Shown: positions 15,064 to 23,777, numbered from the stretch's first letter. The stretch: DNA of 34,000 bases from Cereibacter changlensis JA139 (GCF_003034985.1 NZ_PZKG01000036.1:1-34000); one strand, 5' to 3'. The notes: generated by a model from the letters alone, not told the origin. Numbers and translations: made by a program.

Positions 15064-15846
15064 TCAGCGCGACAAGCCGTTGAAGATGCGCGTCAATTCC
15101 TTCGCTTCGGCCTCCGTGCCCCAGGGCGCGTTGACGATGAACATGCCCGAGCCCACCAGCCCGTGCCCATCGCGCACCGGGGGGAAGCGGACCTCGTGGC
15201 GCAGGGCTTCGGGGAACTGCTGCTCCAGCGCTTCCAGCATCGCGCGATGCGGGGCATTGGGGAGCAGCGGATACCAGAGCGCGATGACGCCCACATTCCA
15301 CTTGCGGTTCAGCGCAGCCATGTGCTTGGGAATGTTGGTGTAATCGGCCTTCACCTCGAAGCTCGGGTCGATCAGCATCAGCCCCCGGCGCGGGGTGGGG
15401 GGCGTCAGGGCAAGGGCCTGCTGGAAGCCGTCCGCCTGATGGATATGCGCGCCCCAGGGCAGCAGGTTGCGCGTCAGCATCTGGTGTTCCTGAGGATGCA
15501 GCTCCGCCAGATGCAGCGTGTCGGTCTCGCGCAGCGACAGGGCTGCGAGGAGCGGCGAGCCGGGATAGGCCTCGGGCCCATGCTGGGCGCGGACTTCGGA
15601 TAGGCGCCGCCGGTAGGGGTGATCCTTGGCAAAGGCCTGTTCCAGAACGGAAATCCCCTGCGCCGCCTCGCCGGTCTTCACCGCTTCGGGCGCGGCCAGA
15701 TCGTAGAGCCCGCGACCGGCATGGGTCTCGATATAGCTGACCGGCTTGTCCTTCTGCGTCAGGTAATCGAGCATGACGCAGAGCAGCGCATGCTTGTGGA
15801 CATCCGCGAGATTGCCCGCGTGGTAGAGATGTTGATAGGAGAGCAT
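15064..15846 (-). CDS. rlmJ: 23S rRNA (adenine-2030-N6)-methyltransferase
   Basis: This 260-residue protein is an RlmJ homologue that methylates A2030 of 23S rRNA using S-adenosylmethionine. It begins with the family signature MLSYQHLYHAGNLADVHKHA, then YIETHAGRGLYDL (SAM-binding) and LIDPSFE, where Asp160 corresponds to the catalytic aspartate. The usual DPPYE is DPSFE here, a conservative change. The start ATG at 15846 is fixed by the conserved N-terminus; GGAG lies about 10 bases upstream. A helically phased 11-bp repeat lies 25-65 bp upstream. It precedes the TerB-like gene by 56 bp. Confidence 0.93.
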   Translation of the reverse strand: MLSYQHLYHAGNLADVHKHALLCVMLDYLTQKDKPVSYIETHAGRGLYDLAAPEAVKTGEAAQGISVLEQAFAKDHPYRRRLSEVRAQHGPEAYPGSPLLAALSLRETDTLHLAELHPQEHQMLTRNLLPWGAHIHQADGFQQALALTPPTPRRGLMLIDPSFEVKADYTNIPKHMAALNRKWNVGVIALWYPLLPNAPHRAMLEALEQQFPEALRHEVRFPPVRDGHGLVGSGMFIVNAPWGTEAEAKELTRIFNGLSR

Positions 15847-15870
15847 CCGCCCCGTTCTCCGTTAGATCGA

Positions 15871-15911
15871 CGATGCACGACCGATGCACGGCGCATGCAC
15901 GGCCCGTGCAG
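15871..15911. repeat. Tandem 11-bp repeat upstream of rlmJ
   Basis: ATGCACG occurs at 15873, 15884 and 15895, exactly 11 bp apart, as units CGATGCACGAC, CGATGCACGGC and GCATGCACGGC. It is followed by an inverted half-site CGTGCA (15905-15910). The array fills most of the gap between the glycosyltransferase stop and rlmJ. The period of one helical turn is typical of cooperative protein-binding sites, but slippage-generated repeats are also possible. Confidence 0.7.
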
Positions 15912-15922
15912 CCGTCGCCGCC

Positions 15923-16726
15923 TCATTCATGCCAGACATCCTCGACCCATTTGGTCGGCTTGATGTAGTGCCGCAGGTAGCGCCAGCGCGAGCCGTCCTC
16001 GTGCCGCTCGGTCACGCCGCGCAGATGCTGACCCAAACTCCATCCCTCGCGCCCGGCCCAGCCGCCGCGGATCGCGTGTTCCGGCAGTACGCCGCCGGGG
16101 AAGATGACGATCTTGGTGCCTTCGGGCAACCGAGGCTCCAGCGCCAGATTCAGCGGGAAGGTCGGCATGCACTGGTAGCGGAAATGCTGCACCCAGCGGT
16201 GCGGAAACAGCTCCACCCCGCCCGGCGCGTTGCGGGTGACGAAGCGCTGCTCGTAGCGGTATTCGTCGGCCACCGCCTGCGGATCGGCGAGGAAGCGTTC
16301 CTGCAGGGGGTAAAGCTTGCCGACCGGAAAGCGGAAGACCGAGGTCTGGCCGACCCGCTCGAAGGGCTTGGCCGGGTTGCGGGCGAGGATCACCTGATCG
16401 GGATCACCGTAGCTGAAGAACTCGTCCAGATTTCCGGTGATCACCAGATCGAGGTCGAGAAACAGCACCGGCCCGGTCAGCGTGCCAAGCGTCTTGCTCC
16501 AGAGCCGGGCCTTGGGCCATTTGCCCTTGGTGTTCTTCGGCATCACGAAATCGAGCGGCGGCAGCGGCTGGCAATCGACCTCGGGCCGCACGCCCTGATC
16601 ACTGTCGGTAAAACAGGTGAAGGAGAAGGGCGGCGTGATGTTGCGCGCCACCATGGCATAGAGCCGGTTGATGAAGCGCGGCCCGTAGCGCGTACCCCAG
16701 TTGATGCAGATGATCTGCTTTTTCAT
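15923..16726 (-). CDS. Glycosyltransferase-like protein with DxD motif
   Basis: This 267-residue protein begins MKKQIICINWGTRYG and carries a GT-A-style metal motif, LFLDLDLVITGNLDEFF (Asp91 and Asp93). It is probably a sugar transferase acting in the cytoplasm on a cell-surface glycan; donor and acceptor are unknown. There is no signal peptide or membrane segment. The ATG at 16726 follows a strong AAGGAG, and an upstream in-frame start at 16759 is unnecessary. No other polysaccharide genes are adjacent. Specificity cannot be assigned. Confidence 0.7.
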   Translation of the reverse strand: MKKQIICINWGTRYGPRFINRLYAMVARNITPPFSFTCFTDSDQGVRPEVDCQPLPPLDFVMPKNTKGKWPKARLWSKTLGTLTGPVLFLDLDLVITGNLDEFFSYGDPDQVILARNPAKPFERVGQTSVFRFPVGKLYPLQERFLADPQAVADEYRYEQRFVTRNAPGGVELFPHRWVQHFRYQCMPTFPLNLALEPRLPEGTKIVIFPGGVLPEHAIRGGWAGREGWSLGQHLRGVTERHEDGSRWRYLRHYIKPTKWVEDVWHE

Positions 16727-16843
16727 GCGCAGGCTCCTTCGGTCGGGCAGGGGTAGCACGAGCCGGCGGCGCGGGGAAAGGGGGAGGAGGGGCCGACCGC
16801 CGTCGGACCTTGCGCCGGAAGCTGCGCGCCTTCCGTTGCGCCA

Positions 16844-16869
16844 GGGTGGGGTGGAACCCCGTCCTACGG
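16844..16869. repeat. Degenerate copy of a dispersed palindromic repeat
   Basis: This 26-bp sequence, starting GGGTGGGGTGGAACCCC, matches the unit at 17927-17952 with three mismatches. Its distal arm (GTCCTACGG) pairs less well than in the downstream copies. It lies in the 295-bp divergent region between the glycosyltransferase and MipA-like genes. Confidence 0.7.
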
Positions 16870-16930
16870 GGCGTTGCGTGACCTATTGGCCGCGGGCCGC
16901 CGATCATGCGAAACAATGCGGGCCGATCCC

Positions 16931-16958
16931 TTGATTACCGGGGGTTTCCGCGTACCTT
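16931..16958 (+). promoter_or_regulatory. Candidate promoter of the MipA-like gene
   Basis: TTGATT (16931-16936) and TACCTT (16953-16958) are 16 bp apart and 63 bp upstream of the start codon. The match to the sigma-70 consensus is moderate. The rest of the 16727-17021 region shows only the palindromic repeat and no further gene. Confidence 0.3.
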
Positions 16959-17021
16959 CTTCGCACGGGCGCCACGCTTGAGCGCGGGTCCGTGGCATTG
17001 TCGACGAACGGAAGGACTTCC

Positions 17022-17852
17022 ATGCAACGCTTGATCCTCGCTCCCCTCTGCACGGCGGCGCTAGCGCTGGGCACGGCGGCCTTCGCAGGCGGCCCGACCC
17101 CCGTTGCGGAAGAGCCCGTCGTCGCGGCCCCAATCGCCGTTCCGGCGCCGGCGCGCAACGGCCTCGCCTTCACCCTGCGCGGCGGTGCGGCGATGGGACC
17201 GGCCTATTTCGGCTCCGACGATTACGAGGCGCGGCCCGACCTCGCCTTCTCGCTGAACGCCCTGCGGCTGGGCGGCTTCGCGCTGGGCTCGAACGACCCG
17301 GCGGCGCTGCGCGAGGGCTTCGGCCTGCGCGGCTCGCTGCGCTACATCGGCGAGCGTTCCTCGGACGATCATGACGAGCTGACCGGGCTCGAGGATGTCG
17401 AGCGGGCGCTGGAGCTGGGGCTCGGCATGTCCTACACGGCGCGCAACTACGAGCTCTTCGCCGACATGCGCTATGGCGTTGTCGGGCACGAGTCGCTGGT
17501 GGGCGAATTGGGCGGCAACCTGATCTTCCGCCCGAGCGACCGGCTGACACTGAGCGGCGGCCCGCGGCTGCAGCTGGGCAGCAGCAAGTTCGCCGATACC
17601 TATTTCGGGGTGAGCGCGGCCGAGCCCGTGGCCAGCGGCGGCGACCTGAGCGCCTTCGACGCCGGCGGCGGCCTGCTGGGCGCCGGGATCGAGGTCGAGG
17701 CGAATTATGCGCTGAACGACAGTTGGGGCATCGAGGCGGCGGCCAGCTGGACCCGGCTGCAGAACGACGCGGCCGACAGCCCGATCACCCAGGACGAGGA
17801 CCAGTACGGAGTCCGCATCGGCCTGACCCGCCGGGTGACCTTCGGGTTCTGA
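17022..17852 (+). CDS. MipA/OmpV-family outer-membrane protein
   Basis: This 276-residue protein has a signal peptide (MQRLILAPLCTAALALGTAAFA, cleavage before GG), a short Pro/Ala/Val-rich linker, then alternating beta-strands ending in a C-terminal phenylalanine (VTFGF) as in outer-membrane beta-barrels. The sequence GPAYFGSDDYEARPDLAFS is typical of MipA/OmpV proteins, some of which scaffold murein-synthesis complexes. The start at 17022 follows GGAAGGAC; the in-frame ATG at 16992 would spoil the signal peptide. It is monocistronic and converges on pyrG. The precise role is unknown. Confidence 0.85.
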   Translation: MQRLILAPLCTAALALGTAAFAGGPTPVAEEPVVAAPIAVPAPARNGLAFTLRGGAAMGPAYFGSDDYEARPDLAFSLNALRLGGFALGSNDPAALREGFGLRGSLRYIGERSSDDHDELTGLEDVERALELGLGMSYTARNYELFADMRYGVVGHESLVGELGGNLIFRPSDRLTLSGGPRLQLGSSKFADTYFGVSAAEPVASGGDLSAFDAGGGLLGAGIEVEANYALNDSWGIEAAASWTRLQNDAADSPITQDEDQYGVRIGLTRRVTFGF

Positions 17853-17926
17853 CGGGGTTTTATGGGGTTGTGAGCGCGGTCGGCAGCGATGCCGGCCGCG
17901 TTTTCATTTGGCGGGGGTTGCGCGGT

Positions 17927-17994
17927 GGGTGGGGTGAAACCCCACCCTACGGGAGCTTGCCCGGTCGGCGTAGGGGTGGGGTTTCACCCCACCC
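17927..17994. repeat. Paired inverted palindromic repeat between mipA-like gene and pyrG
   Basis: Two hairpins, each with 9-bp arms GGGTGGGGT / ACCCCACCC and a 3-nt loop (GAA at 17936-17938, TTC at 17983-17985), lie in opposite orientation at 17927-17947 and 17974-17994. Outside each, CTACG/CGTAG extends the large inverted repeat, so the two units are near-identical reverse complements. The pair ends 3 bp before the pyrG stop codon. The arrangement resembles bacterial REP pairs and may terminate both converging genes. Confidence 0.8.
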
Positions 17995-17997
17995 GCC

Positions 17998-19641
17998 TCA
18001 GACCAGCCGGCTCACCTCGACCGCGGCGCGGACGAAATCGGCAAACAGCGGGTGGGGGGCGAAGGGTTTCGACTTCAGTTCGGGGTGGAACTGTACGCCG
18101 ATGAACCAGGGATGGTCCTTGATCTCGACGATCTCGGGCAGGCGGCCGTCGGGGCTCATGCCGGAGAAGCTGAGGCCGCAGGTTTCCAGCTGCTCGCGAT
18201 ATTTGATGTCCACCTCGTAGCGGTGGCGGTGGCGTTCCTCGATCTCCACCGCACCGTAAACCTCGGCCACGCGTGAGCCGGGGGTCAGCGCGGCGGTATA
18301 GGCGCCGAGCCGCATGGTGCCGCCCTTGTCGTCGCTGTGCTTGCGCTCGACGACGTGGTTGCCCTGCACCCATTCCTTCAGGTGATAGACCACCGGGGTG
18401 AAGCGTTTCTTGCCGGCCTCGTGGTCGAATTCCTCCGACCCCGCGTCGGTCAGATGCGCCAGGTTGCGCGCCGCCTCGATCACCGCCATCTGCATGCCGA
18501 GGCAGATGCCGAGATAGGGGATGCCCTTCTCGCGGGCATATTGCGCCGCGCGGATCTTGCCCTCGGTGCCGCGCTCGCCGAAGCCGCCGGGGACGAGGAT
18601 GGCGTGGAAGCCCTGCAGATAGGGGCTCGGGTCCTCGCGCTCGAAGATCTCGGCGTCGATCCATTCGGCCTTCACCCGGGTGCGGTTGGCCATCCCGCCG
18701 TGGGTAAGCGCCTCGGCGATGGATTTGTAGGCGTCTTCCAGCTGGGTGTACTTGCCGACGATGGCGACGCGGACCTCGCCCTCGGCATGGGTCAGCCGGT
18801 CCATCACGTCTTCCCAGCGCGCGAGGTTCGGCTTGGGCGAGGGAGAGATGCCGAAGGCGTCGAGCACGGCCTGGTCGAAGCCCTCGCGGTGATAGGCGAG
18901 CGGAGCCTCGTAGATCGTCTTGAGGTCGGGGGCGGCGATGACCGCCTCTTTCCGCACGTTGCAGAACAGGGCGATCTTCTCGCGCTCCTTGTCCGGGATC
19001 GGATGTTCGGAGCGCAGCAGCAGCACGTCGGGGGCGATGCCGATGGAGCGCAGCTCCTTCACCGAGTGCTGGGTGGGCTTGGTCTTCAGCTCTCCGCTCG
19101 CGGTGACATAGGGCAGGAGCGTCAGGTGGACGAAGATGCACTGGCCGCGCGGCTTGTCCTGGGCGAACTGGCGGATCGCCTCGAAGAAGGGCAGGCCCTC
19201 GATGTCGCCGACGGTGCCGCCGATCTCGCAGAGCATGAAATCGACCTCATCCTCGCCGACGGCGAGGAAGTCCTTGATCTCGTTGGTGACGTGCGGAATG
19301 ACCTGGATGGTTTTGCCGAGGTAGTCGCCGCGGCGCTCCTTCTCCAGCACGTTGGAGTAGATCCGGCCGGAGGAGACGGAATCTGTCTTGCGGGCCGAGA
19401 CGCCGGTGAAGCGCTCGTAATGGCCGAGGTCGAGGTCTGTCTCGGCGCCGTCGTCGGTGACGAAGACCTCGCCATGCTCGAAGGGCGACATCGTGCCCGG
19501 ATCGACGTTCAGGTAGGGGTCGAGCTTGCGCAGGCGGACCGAGAAGCCGCGCGCCTGCAAGAGGGCGCCGAGGGCCGCGGAGGCGAGGCCCTTGCCCAGG
19601 GAGGACACAACTCCGCCGGTGATGAAAACGTATCGTGCCAT
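17998..19641 (-). CDS. pyrG: CTP synthase
   Basis: This 547-residue enzyme converts UTP, glutamine and ATP to CTP. The N-terminal synthetase domain starts [18 protein letters not shown]. The C-terminal glutaminase domain has the nucleophile Cys380 in [10 protein letters not shown] and the FHPEL histidine/glutamate pair. Length equals the family norm. The start is the ATG at 19641; a longer open frame to 19707 lacks conserved sequence. It lies 164 bp downstream of secG on the same strand, a common order in alphaproteobacteria, and ends in a palindromic repeat. Confidence 0.98.
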   Translation of the reverse strand: MARYVFITGGVVSSLGKGLASAALGALLQARGFSVRLRKLDPYLNVDPGTMSPFEHGEVFVTDDGAETDLDLGHYERFTGVSARKTDSVSSGRIYSNVLEKERRGDYLGKTIQVIPHVTNEIKDFLAVGEDEVDFMLCEIGGTVGDIEGLPFFEAIRQFAQDKPRGQCIFVHLTLLPYVTASGELKTKPTQHSVKELRSIGIAPDVLLLRSEHPIPDKEREKIALFCNVRKEAVIAAPDLKTIYEAPLAYHREGFDQAVLDAFGISPSPKPNLARWEDVMDRLTHAEGEVRVAIVGKYTQLEDAYKSIAEALTHGGMANRTRVKAEWIDAEIFEREDPSPYLQGFHAILVPGGFGERGTEGKIRAAQYAREKGIPYLGICLGMQMAVIEAARNLAHLTDAGSEEFDHEAGKKRFTPVVYHLKEWVQGNHVVERKHSDDKGGTMRLGAYTAALTPGSRVAEVYGAVEIEERHRHRYEVDIKYREQLETCGLSFSGMSPDGRLPEIVEIKDHPWFIGVQFHPELKSKPFAPHPLFADFVRAAVEVSRLV

Positions 19642-19725
19642 GCGGTGGGGGCCCCCGTGAATGTCTGTTTCAGTGCTGCAATCCGGTCGCCGGAATCGCA
19701 TCATCACGGGAGTCGAGATATAACC

Positions 19726-19740
19726 GATCGCAATGCGATC
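19726..19740. promoter_or_regulatory. Palindrome in the secG-pyrG spacer
   Basis: GATCGCA-A-TGCGATC is a perfect 7-bp inverted repeat with a single central base, 85 bp upstream of the pyrG start codon. The related ATCGCA also occurs at 19695-19700. It could be a regulator site or a tiny hairpin; no known operator is recognised. Confidence 0.35.
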
Positions 19741-19805
19741 CGCAACCCGACCGCAAGATGCTGTCGTTCTTCTGGCAGGCCGATCAAAAGGTAGTGGAAG
19801 CGGGC

Positions 19806-20459
19806 TTAGTTGCCCGCGCCGGTCGCCGGAGCGGGCGGAACGACGGCGCCAGTGGCCGGAGCCTCGGTCGCCGGAGCGGCGGCCTCGGGAGCGGCAGGCG
19901 CCGCTGCCGGAGCTTCTGCTTCGGGGGCCGGGGCCAGTTCTGCCGGGGTCTCGACGGCGGGAGCTTCGGTCGCTGCCGGGGCAGGCGTCTCGGTCGCCGG
20001 GGTTTCCGTGGCCGGAGCTTCGGTCGCCGGAGCCTCGGTGGCCGGTGCGGCGGGCGCTTCGGTAGTCGTCGCAGGCGCTTCGGTCGCCGGGGCGGCCGCA
20101 TCATCGGCGCGCGGCGGGGTCAGCGGGGCGTTGGTCGGCGCGGGCGGCAGCAGGTCGGTGCCTAGCGGCGCTTCGGGCGTTGCCGGAGCCGGGGCCGAGC
20201 CGCCGATCTGGTCGATGACCGAGGTGCCGGCCGAGTCGCTGGCGGCGAAGATCGTCAGGGTGATCGAGGTGCCGATGAAGGCCGCCGCGAGGATCCAAGT
20301 CAGCCGGGTCATGACGTTGGCCGCCGCGCGGCCCGACATGGCGCCGCCACCGCCGCCGCCGCCCATGCCGAGGCCACCGCCTTCCGAGCGCTGCACGAGC
20401 ACAATGCCGACCAGCAGCAGCGCGAGGATGAGATGGACGGTGAGAACGACGTTTTCCAT
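19806..20459 (-). CDS. secG: Preprotein translocase subunit SecG with long low-complexity tail
   Basis: This 217-residue protein starts with a canonical SecG core: membrane segment 1 (about 4-22), [17 protein letters not shown] (22-39), [17 protein letters not shown] and membrane segment 2 (about 51-72). The core belongs to the SecYEG inner-membrane channel and aids protein export. SecG is usually about 75-110 residues; here some 140 extra residues of Ala/Pro/Thr/Glu-rich sequence follow. They include about 80 residues (123-205) built from PATEAPA-like repeats, predicted disordered. The tail follows segment 2 and, by SecG topology, should be periplasmic. The frame is intact throughout. Confidence 0.93.
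   Translation of the reverse strand: MENVVLTVHLILALLLVGIVLVQRSEGGGLGMGGGGGGGAMSGRAAANVMTRLTWILAAAFIGTSITLTIFAASDSAGTSVIDQIGGSAPAPATPEAPLGTDLLPPAPTNAPLTPPRADDAAAPATEAPATTTEAPAAPATEAPATEAPATETPATETPAPAATEAPAVETPAELAPAPEAEAPAAAPAAPEAAAPATEAPATGAVVPPAPATGAGN
19845..20093 (-). repeat. Imperfect PATEA-coding tandem repeats in secG
   Basis: On the plus strand, variants of GCTTCGGTCGCCGGAG recur in-frame with units of about 15 or more bases. They encode [A/T]PATE repeats, residues 123-205 of SecG. Unit length and sequence vary, but the frame is never broken. Such DNA can expand or contract in multiples of three. Confidence 0.8.
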
Positions 20460-20654
20460 GCGGGCAGGGCTTTCCGGTACTGACGCGCCTATCTAGGACC
20501 AAGCGCCGATGGCCGCAAGCCCTTCGCGGCTTTCCGTCCCGATCCGCGGCCCGGCAAGGCGGGCAGCACGGCCCTTGGCGACGATTTAGCTGTTTCACCG
20601 GCGGGGGGCTGCGTCTATAGGGGAGCCGGGTTTTACTCAAGCTAAGGATCAGAC

Positions 20655-21947
20655 ATGGCCAATGTCGTCGTCGTGGGCGCCCAATGGGGTGACGAGGGAA
20701 AAGGCAAGATCGTCGACTGGCTCTCGGAGCGTGCCGATGTGATTGCGCGCTTCCAGGGCGGGCACAACGCGGGCCATACGCTGGTGATCGACGGCAAGGT
20801 CTACAAGCTGTCGCTGCTGCCCTCGGGAATCGTGCGCGGCGGCAAGCTGAGCGTGATCGGCAATGGCGTGGTGCTCGACCCGTGGCATCTGGTGATGGAG
20901 ATCGACAAGCTGCGCGCGCAGGGCGTCGACATCACGCCGGAGAACCTGATGGTGGCCGAGAACGCGCCGCTGATCCTGCCGCTGCATGGCGAGCTCGATC
21001 GGGCGCGCGAGAGCCAGAATTCGGTCGCCAAGATCGGCACCACCGGCCGCGGCATCGGCCCGGCCTATGAGGACAAGGTGGGTCGCCGCGCGATCCGCGT
21101 CGCAGACCTCGCCGACGAGGCGACGCTGGCGCTGCGGGTCGACCGGCTGATGATGCATCACGACGCGCTGCGCCGCGGGCTCGGCATGGAGCCGATCGAC
21201 CGCGACGCGCTGCTGGCGCAGCTGCGCGAGATCGCGCCGCAGGTGCTGCCCTATGCCAAACCGGTGTGGAAGGTGCTGACCGAGGCGCGCAAGTCCGGCA
21301 AGCGCATCCTGTTCGAGGGGGCGCAGGGCGCGCTGCTCGACATCGACTTCGGCACCTATCCCTATGTCACCTCGTCGAACGTGATCGCCGGGCAGGCGGC
21401 GACCGGCACCGGGATCGGGCCGGGGGCCATCGATTTCGTGCTGGGCATCGTGAAGGCCTATACCACCCGGGTCGGCGAAGGCCCGTTCCCGGCCGAGCTG
21501 AAGGATGCCGATGGCGAGCGTCTGGGCGAGCGCGGGCATGAGTTCGGCACCGTGACGGGGCGCAAGCGGCGCTGCGGCTGGTTCGATGCGGTGCTGGTAC
21601 GCCAGACCTGCGCCACCTCGGGCATGTCGGGCATCGCGCTGACCAAGCTCGACGTGCTCGACGGGTTCGAGACGCTGAAGATCTGCGTCGGCTATGATCT
21701 CGACGGGGTGCGGCTCGACTATCTGCCGACCGCCGCCGACCAGCAAGCGCGCTGCACGCCGGTCTATGAAGAGATGGAAGGCTGGTCTGAAAGCACCGCC
21801 GGCGCGCGCAGCTGGGCGCAGCTGCCGGGGGCGGCGGTGAAATACGTCCGCCGCATCGAGGAGCTGATCGGCTGCCCGGTGGCGCTGCTCTCCACCTCGC
21901 CCGAGCGCGACGACACGATCCTGGTCACCGACCCCTTCGAGGACTGA
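20655..21947 (+). CDS. purA: Adenylosuccinate synthetase
   Basis: This 430-residue enzyme forms adenylosuccinate from IMP, aspartate and GTP in AMP synthesis. Visible signatures are the N-terminal GTP-binding loop [22 protein letters not shown], the [16 protein letters not shown] loop and [12 protein letters not shown]. Length is normal. The ATG at 20655 has AAGGATC upstream. It is divergent from secG across a 195-bp spacer, which contains no gene or motif I recognise, and is followed by a hairpin and the DUF2842 gene. Confidence 0.98.
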   Translation: MANVVVVGAQWGDEGKGKIVDWLSERADVIARFQGGHNAGHTLVIDGKVYKLSLLPSGIVRGGKLSVIGNGVVLDPWHLVMEIDKLRAQGVDITPENLMVAENAPLILPLHGELDRARESQNSVAKIGTTGRGIGPAYEDKVGRRAIRVADLADEATLALRVDRLMMHHDALRRGLGMEPIDRDALLAQLREIAPQVLPYAKPVWKVLTEARKSGKRILFEGAQGALLDIDFGTYPYVTSSNVIAGQAATGTGIGPGAIDFVLGIVKAYTTRVGEGPFPAELKDADGERLGERGHEFGTVTGRKRRCGWFDAVLVRQTCATSGMSGIALTKLDVLDGFETLKICVGYDLDGVRLDYLPTAADQQARCTPVYEEMEGWSESTAGARSWAQLPGAAVKYVRRIEELIGCPVALLSTSPERDDTILVTDPFED

Positions 21948-21956
21948 CCGGTTGCG

Positions 21957-21981
21957 TGGACGGGCCGTTGCGGCCCGTCCA
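21957..21981 (+). terminator. Strong hairpin after purA
   Basis: TGGACGGGCCG (21957-21967) pairs perfectly with CGGCCCGTCCA (21971-21981) around a 3-nt loop, 9 bp past the purA stop. There is no T-tract, and the right arm ends only 17 bp before the next start codon. It may attenuate or stabilise rather than fully terminate. Confidence 0.55.
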
Positions 21982-21998
21982 TCCTGAAAGGAGGCCGC

Positions 21999-22232
21999 AT
22001 GGCTCTGAGCTACAAGACCCGTCGCCGTCTGTCGCTGCTGATCCTGCTGGTCGGGATGCCGCTCTATATCGTGGTGGCGGTCACGCTGGTGAACCTGCTG
22101 GAGCGCCCGCCCTTCTGGCTGGAGCTGATCATCTACGTGCTGCTCGGCTTCCTCTGGATCCTGCCGTTCAAGGCGGTGTTCACCGGCATCGGCCAGGTCG
22201 ACCCCGAGGCGAAGAAGCCCGACGAGCGCTGA
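21999..22232 (+). CDS. DUF2842-family small membrane protein
   Basis: This 77-residue protein has a basic N-terminus (MALSYKTRRRLS) and two hydrophobic segments (about 12-33 and 42-62), the second being LELIIYVLLGFLWILPFKAVF. A polar tail follows. It matches the alphaproteobacterial DUF2842 family of uncharacterised inner-membrane proteins, usually about 70 residues. The ATG at 21999 follows AAAGGAGG. It probably shares transcripts with purA. Its stop codon directly abuts that of the converging 468-residue gene. Confidence 0.85.
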   Translation: MALSYKTRRRLSLLILLVGMPLYIVVAVTLVNLLERPPFWLELIIYVLLGFLWILPFKAVFTGIGQVDPEAKKPDER

Positions 22233-23639
22233 TCAGGCGTCCTGATCCGGGTTACCGGCGGCGCGGCGGGCCGAGATGACCCGGCGCGGCCGGATCAGCG
22301 GCGGCACCGGCCGTGGCGTCGCGGGCTGGGGAGCGGGCTGGGCGGTCTGCACCGGGACGGGCCGGTCGATGCGCTGCTCCGAGACCAGCACCAGCGGGCC
22401 GGGAGGTTCGCCGGTATTGGCCGGGGTCGGGCCCGGATGCGGCCGCACGATGCGGGCCAGGTCGCTGCGATAGGGATCGATGCGGGTGGCGCTCTCCACC
22501 GGGGCGCGGCCGCCGCTCAGCCGTTCGGCCACGGTGGCGGCCACCGCGGCCTTCAGGTGCTGCAGCGCCGAGAGCCGGCGGCGGCTTTCCGCGCCGCGCA
22601 TCTCGCTGTCGGTCTGTTCCAGGATCCGCTCCAGCGCCGCCTCGCCGCCGGCCTCGGCCAGCTGCCGCCGCGCCGCGCCGTCGGGACGGGCGGGCTCGGG
22701 ATGGGCCTCCTCCCGACCGAGGCTCGCCAGCCGGGCGCGGGCGCGCTGCAGGATCTCGGCGAGGGCGGGGTGTTCCTCGGGCTGGGCGGTTCTCGCGAGG
22801 GGCTCCGGCGCCTCCGGTTCCTCGGCACCCGTTTCGACCGATTCCTCGGCAAGGGCTTCGACCGGCGCCGCCCCCTCGGTCTCCACGGTCTCGGGCGGCA
22901 TCGGCTCCGGCTCGGCGTGGGCCAGGGCGTCGAGCGCGAGGTCGGGCAGGTCTTCCACATTCGCCGCAGGATCGGCCTCGGTGCCCTGGGCCTGAGAGGC
23001 CAGCGCATGCTCGGCGCGGGCCGGGGCGTCGGGGGCGAGGTCCGACAGCTCATTCCCCTCTATCGCAGGATACGACTCGTGCTCCTGGGCCTGCGGGTCC
23101 GGCGTGAGGTCGGCTAGGGCAGGGGCCTCAAGGGAGAGGCCCGGCGTCTCCTCGACGGTCCCCGCTCGATCGGCCTCGTGGTCCCCGGCTTGCAGGGCCG
23201 GCTCGACCTCGGACGGCAGGGTGGCCGCCGGGGCTGCCTCGGATTCCGGGGTCGGGTCGTCCGGCGTGGCGGCGGTGCTCTGCAGGGGCTCTGGGCGGGT
23301 GGCGATCTCCCGGGCGGCGGTAGGGGCGGCAGTCGGGCCGCGGCCAGCCTCCCGCGGCTCGGCGAGGGCGGCGCGTTCCGGGCGGGCGGCGGCGCGAAGG
23401 GTGACGCCGTTCTCCTCCACCCGGGCGTCGACGCGGCGATGGATCTCGCGCTCGGCGATGCGGTGCAGCATGGCGGCGTCCGGCGTCGGAGGCTCGGCCC
23501 CGAAGTAGCGGTCGTCGGCGGCGAGGTCGCGGAAATACTCGGCGATGGCCTTCATCGTGTTGAAGGGCTCGTCGAACCCCTCCAACGTGCAGGAGAAGGT
23601 GCCGTAACTCACCGTGAGGATCTTGCTGGCCCCGATCAT
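22233..23639 (-). CDS. Conserved acidic, largely disordered protein of unknown function
   Basis: This 468-residue protein has a well-ordered N-terminus beginning [20 protein letters not shown] (about 1-70), a long Ala/Glu/Pro-rich acidic middle (about 85-290) and a C-terminal helical basic region (about 291-375, including [18 protein letters not shown]). [14 protein letters not shown] motif (388-400), [10 protein letters not shown] (416-425) and a basic end follow. The ends look like a family I recall in Rhodobacterales, where homologues are hypothetical or doubtfully labelled as chemotaxis proteins. I assign no function. The middle has degenerate repeats ([21 protein letters not shown]). The start at 23639 is chosen from the conserved MIGASKIL; an in-frame TTG at 23717 would add 26 residues. 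Confidence 0.75.
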   Translation of the reverse strand: MIGASKILTVSYGTFSCTLEGFDEPFNTMKAIAEYFRDLAADDRYFGAEPPTPDAAMLHRIAEREIHRRVDARVEENGVTLRAAARPERAALAEPREAGRGPTAAPTAAREIATRPEPLQSTAATPDDPTPESEAAPAATLPSEVEPALQAGDHEADRAGTVEETPGLSLEAPALADLTPDPQAQEHESYPAIEGNELSDLAPDAPARAEHALASQAQGTEADPAANVEDLPDLALDALAHAEPEPMPPETVETEGAAPVEALAEESVETGAEEPEAPEPLARTAQPEEHPALAEILQRARARLASLGREEAHPEPARPDGAARRQLAEAGGEAALERILEQTDSEMRGAESRRRLSALQHLKAAVAATVAERLSGGRAPVESATRIDPYRSDLARIVRPHPGPTPANTGEPPGPLVLVSEQRIDRPVPVQTAQPAPQPATPRPVPPLIRPRRVISARRAAGNPDQDA

Positions 23640-23701
23640 CCAATGCTCGCTTTTCTGCCCTTGGCCCGGAGGAAGCTGATGTGCCGCATGATCATTTCCA
23701 T
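23636..23701 (-). CDS. Possible 21-codon leader ORF upstream of the acidic protein
   Basis: ATG at 23701 opens a short frame reading [20 protein letters not shown] plus one residue, ending at 23636. Its TGA overlaps the ATG of the downstream gene (ATGA). The peptide is basic. No clear Shine-Dalgarno sequence precedes the first ATG; an internal ATG at codon 5 has GGA eight bases upstream. It could provide translational coupling for the downstream start, which has only a weak ribosome-binding site of its own. It may be chance. Confidence 0.3.
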   Translation of the reverse strand: MEMIMRHISFLRAKGRKASIG

Positions 23702-23777
23702 GGACAGATAGGGGCAATTTGAAGGATTGATTGTGGCCCGACTTCGGCGACCCACCTTAATGAAGAACAGTATCTGC

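Noticed and set aside
19845-20093. Regular repeats that could suggest a CRISPR array
   Set aside because: Units are short, imperfect and in-frame without unique spacers; they encode the SecG PATEA tract, and no cas genes are present.
20460-20654. Possible small RNA or riboswitch before purA
   Set aside because: Only a weak partial GC pairing (around 20511-20532) is seen; there is no recognisable purine-riboswitch core and no terminator.
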